This document shows, piece after piece, positions 4,800 to 5,188 of a DNA stretch of 5,188 nucleotides. Positions within the stretch are counted from its first letter, which is position 1. The number at the start of each line of letters is the position of its first letter. The notes beneath the pieces were generated by a model. The model did no database searches and was not told where the DNA came from. It worked only from the letters and a program-made list of their open reading frames with translations. The translations under genes and the position numbers were made by a program. Origin of the DNA: Candidatus Nitrosopumilus sp. Lineage in GTDB: Archaea; Thermoproteota; Nitrososphaeria; Nitrososphaerales; Nitrosopumilaceae. The stretch lies in contig JAOUAY010000095.1 in assembly GCA_029860565.1 (NCBI GenBank), positions 1 through 5,188 on the forward strand. Direction: 5' to 3'.

Positions 4800-5188
4800 T
4801 TAATTTTCTACCTCTTCACCCAAATTAAGAATTCTGCTCAAAGCACCTTCAAGATTTAGAAAGCCTTCTCCAGTGACATTTGATATTGGAATTAATCCCT
4901 GTACAAATCCACCTAGATTCAAACCTCGTAAAATATTTGTAGTTAACGAATATGTTTCACCATCTGTATCCTTACCAATTACATTTTCTAATGCTTTCAA
5001 ATCTGTTGACCATTGAAGAATATCTTGTAATTTATCTCCAATAAGATCTGTTTTTGTTAATACATTAATTGTTGGTAAATTCAAACGCAATCTTATTGAT
5101 GTAGCAAGAAGTGCAATTGAAACAAAATTTACTGGTGTGGTAATCAGAGATCCATCAAAAAGAAAAACATTTGTTTTTTCGTCTGATG
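4800..5188 (-). CDS. GPN-loop GTPase (ATP/GTP-binding protein), C-terminal part
   Basis: The frame stays open from the right edge to TAA at 4802-4800, giving 129 whole codons of the C-terminal half. An in-frame TTG at 5090 is only an internal leucine: the upstream residues (FLFDGSLITTPVNFVSIA, then LLATSIRLRLNLP) continue the same domain. The pattern matches GPN-loop GTPases (the XAB1/Gpn1-3 family, archaeal PAB0955-like): a strand ending in FD, then P-x-x-FVSIALLATSIRLRLNLP, then the nucleotide-specificity motif VLTKTDL (TKTD at bases 5057-5046), a variable helical insert, and ISNVTGEGFLNLEGAL near the end as the G5-like region. The P-loop and the GPN motif would lie outside the window, so the assignment rests on this half. 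Eukaryotic relatives help assemble RNA polymerase II; the archaeal role is not settled. Its stop codon abuts the thrB start, so the two are almost certainly co-transcribed. Confidence 0.75.
   Translation of the reverse strand, partial: SDEKTNVFLFDGSLITTPVNFVSIALLATSIRLRLNLPTINVLTKTDLIGDKLQDILQWSTDLKALENVIGKDTDGETYSLTTNILRGLNLGGFVQGLIPISNVTGEGFLNLEGALSRILNLGEEVEN
4810..4814 (-). promoter_or_regulatory. Shine-Dalgarno for thrB
   Basis: On the minus strand GAGGT lies ten bases before the thrB ATG, within the last codons of the GTPase gene (TAA immediately followed by ATG). It fits translation of thrB from a shared transcript, in contrast to the leaderless-looking plus-strand genes. Confidence 0.6.

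Noticed and set aside
4800..5090. A complete 96-residue protein starting at the TTG at 5090
   Set aside because: The frame continues without a stop to the window edge, and the upstream residues match the GPN-loop GTPase domain, so this is a partial larger gene.

Overview
The window looks like chromosomal DNA of an archaeon, most likely an AT-rich ammonia-oxidising archaeon of the Nitrososphaeria (Thaumarchaeota; Nitrosopumilus-like). The lineage is an inference. It rests on low GC, genes that start almost directly at the expected transcription start with an AT-rich TATA-like box about 26 bases upstream, a membrane-anchored winged-helix regulator, a GPN-loop GTPase, and a stand-alone archaeal-type QueC. 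I see no rRNA, tRNA, insertion sequence, CRISPR array or origin.

Left part, plus strand (1-1287): the 3' end of a gene for a membrane-anchored protein with an external Pro/Asn-rich repeat stalk, one membrane helix and a cytoplasmic winged helix-turn-helix. It overlaps by four bases (ATGA) with a gene for a secreted, cysteine-free helical protein that I read as three diverged repeats of about 70 residues. The two look translationally coupled. Neither has a function I can name; together they are the most novel-looking unit here.

Middle, plus strand (1324-3186): four short, probably separately promoted genes: a 64-residue two-helix membrane protein, queE (7-carboxy-7-deazaguanine synthase, radical SAM, TTG start), folE (GTP cyclohydrolase I) and an 82-residue two-helix membrane protein.

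Right part, minus strand (5188 down to 3189): an apparent operon with a GPN-loop GTPase (its 5' end lies outside the window), thrB (homoserine kinase) and queC (7-cyano-7-deazaguanine synthase). The GTPase stop codon abuts the thrB start with no spacer, and thrB is 21 bases from queC. queC ends only two bases from the end of the convergent 82-residue membrane protein gene.

Functionally, FolE, QueE and QueC supply steps one, three and four of the route GTP -> dihydroneopterin triphosphate -> carboxytetrahydropterin -> CDG -> preQ0. In archaea preQ0 is the precursor of archaeosine at position 15 of tRNA. The second-step enzyme (QueD), the tRNA transglycosylase and the final amidation enzyme are not in the window. 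The longest stretch without a gene is 64 bases, so almost everything is coding.
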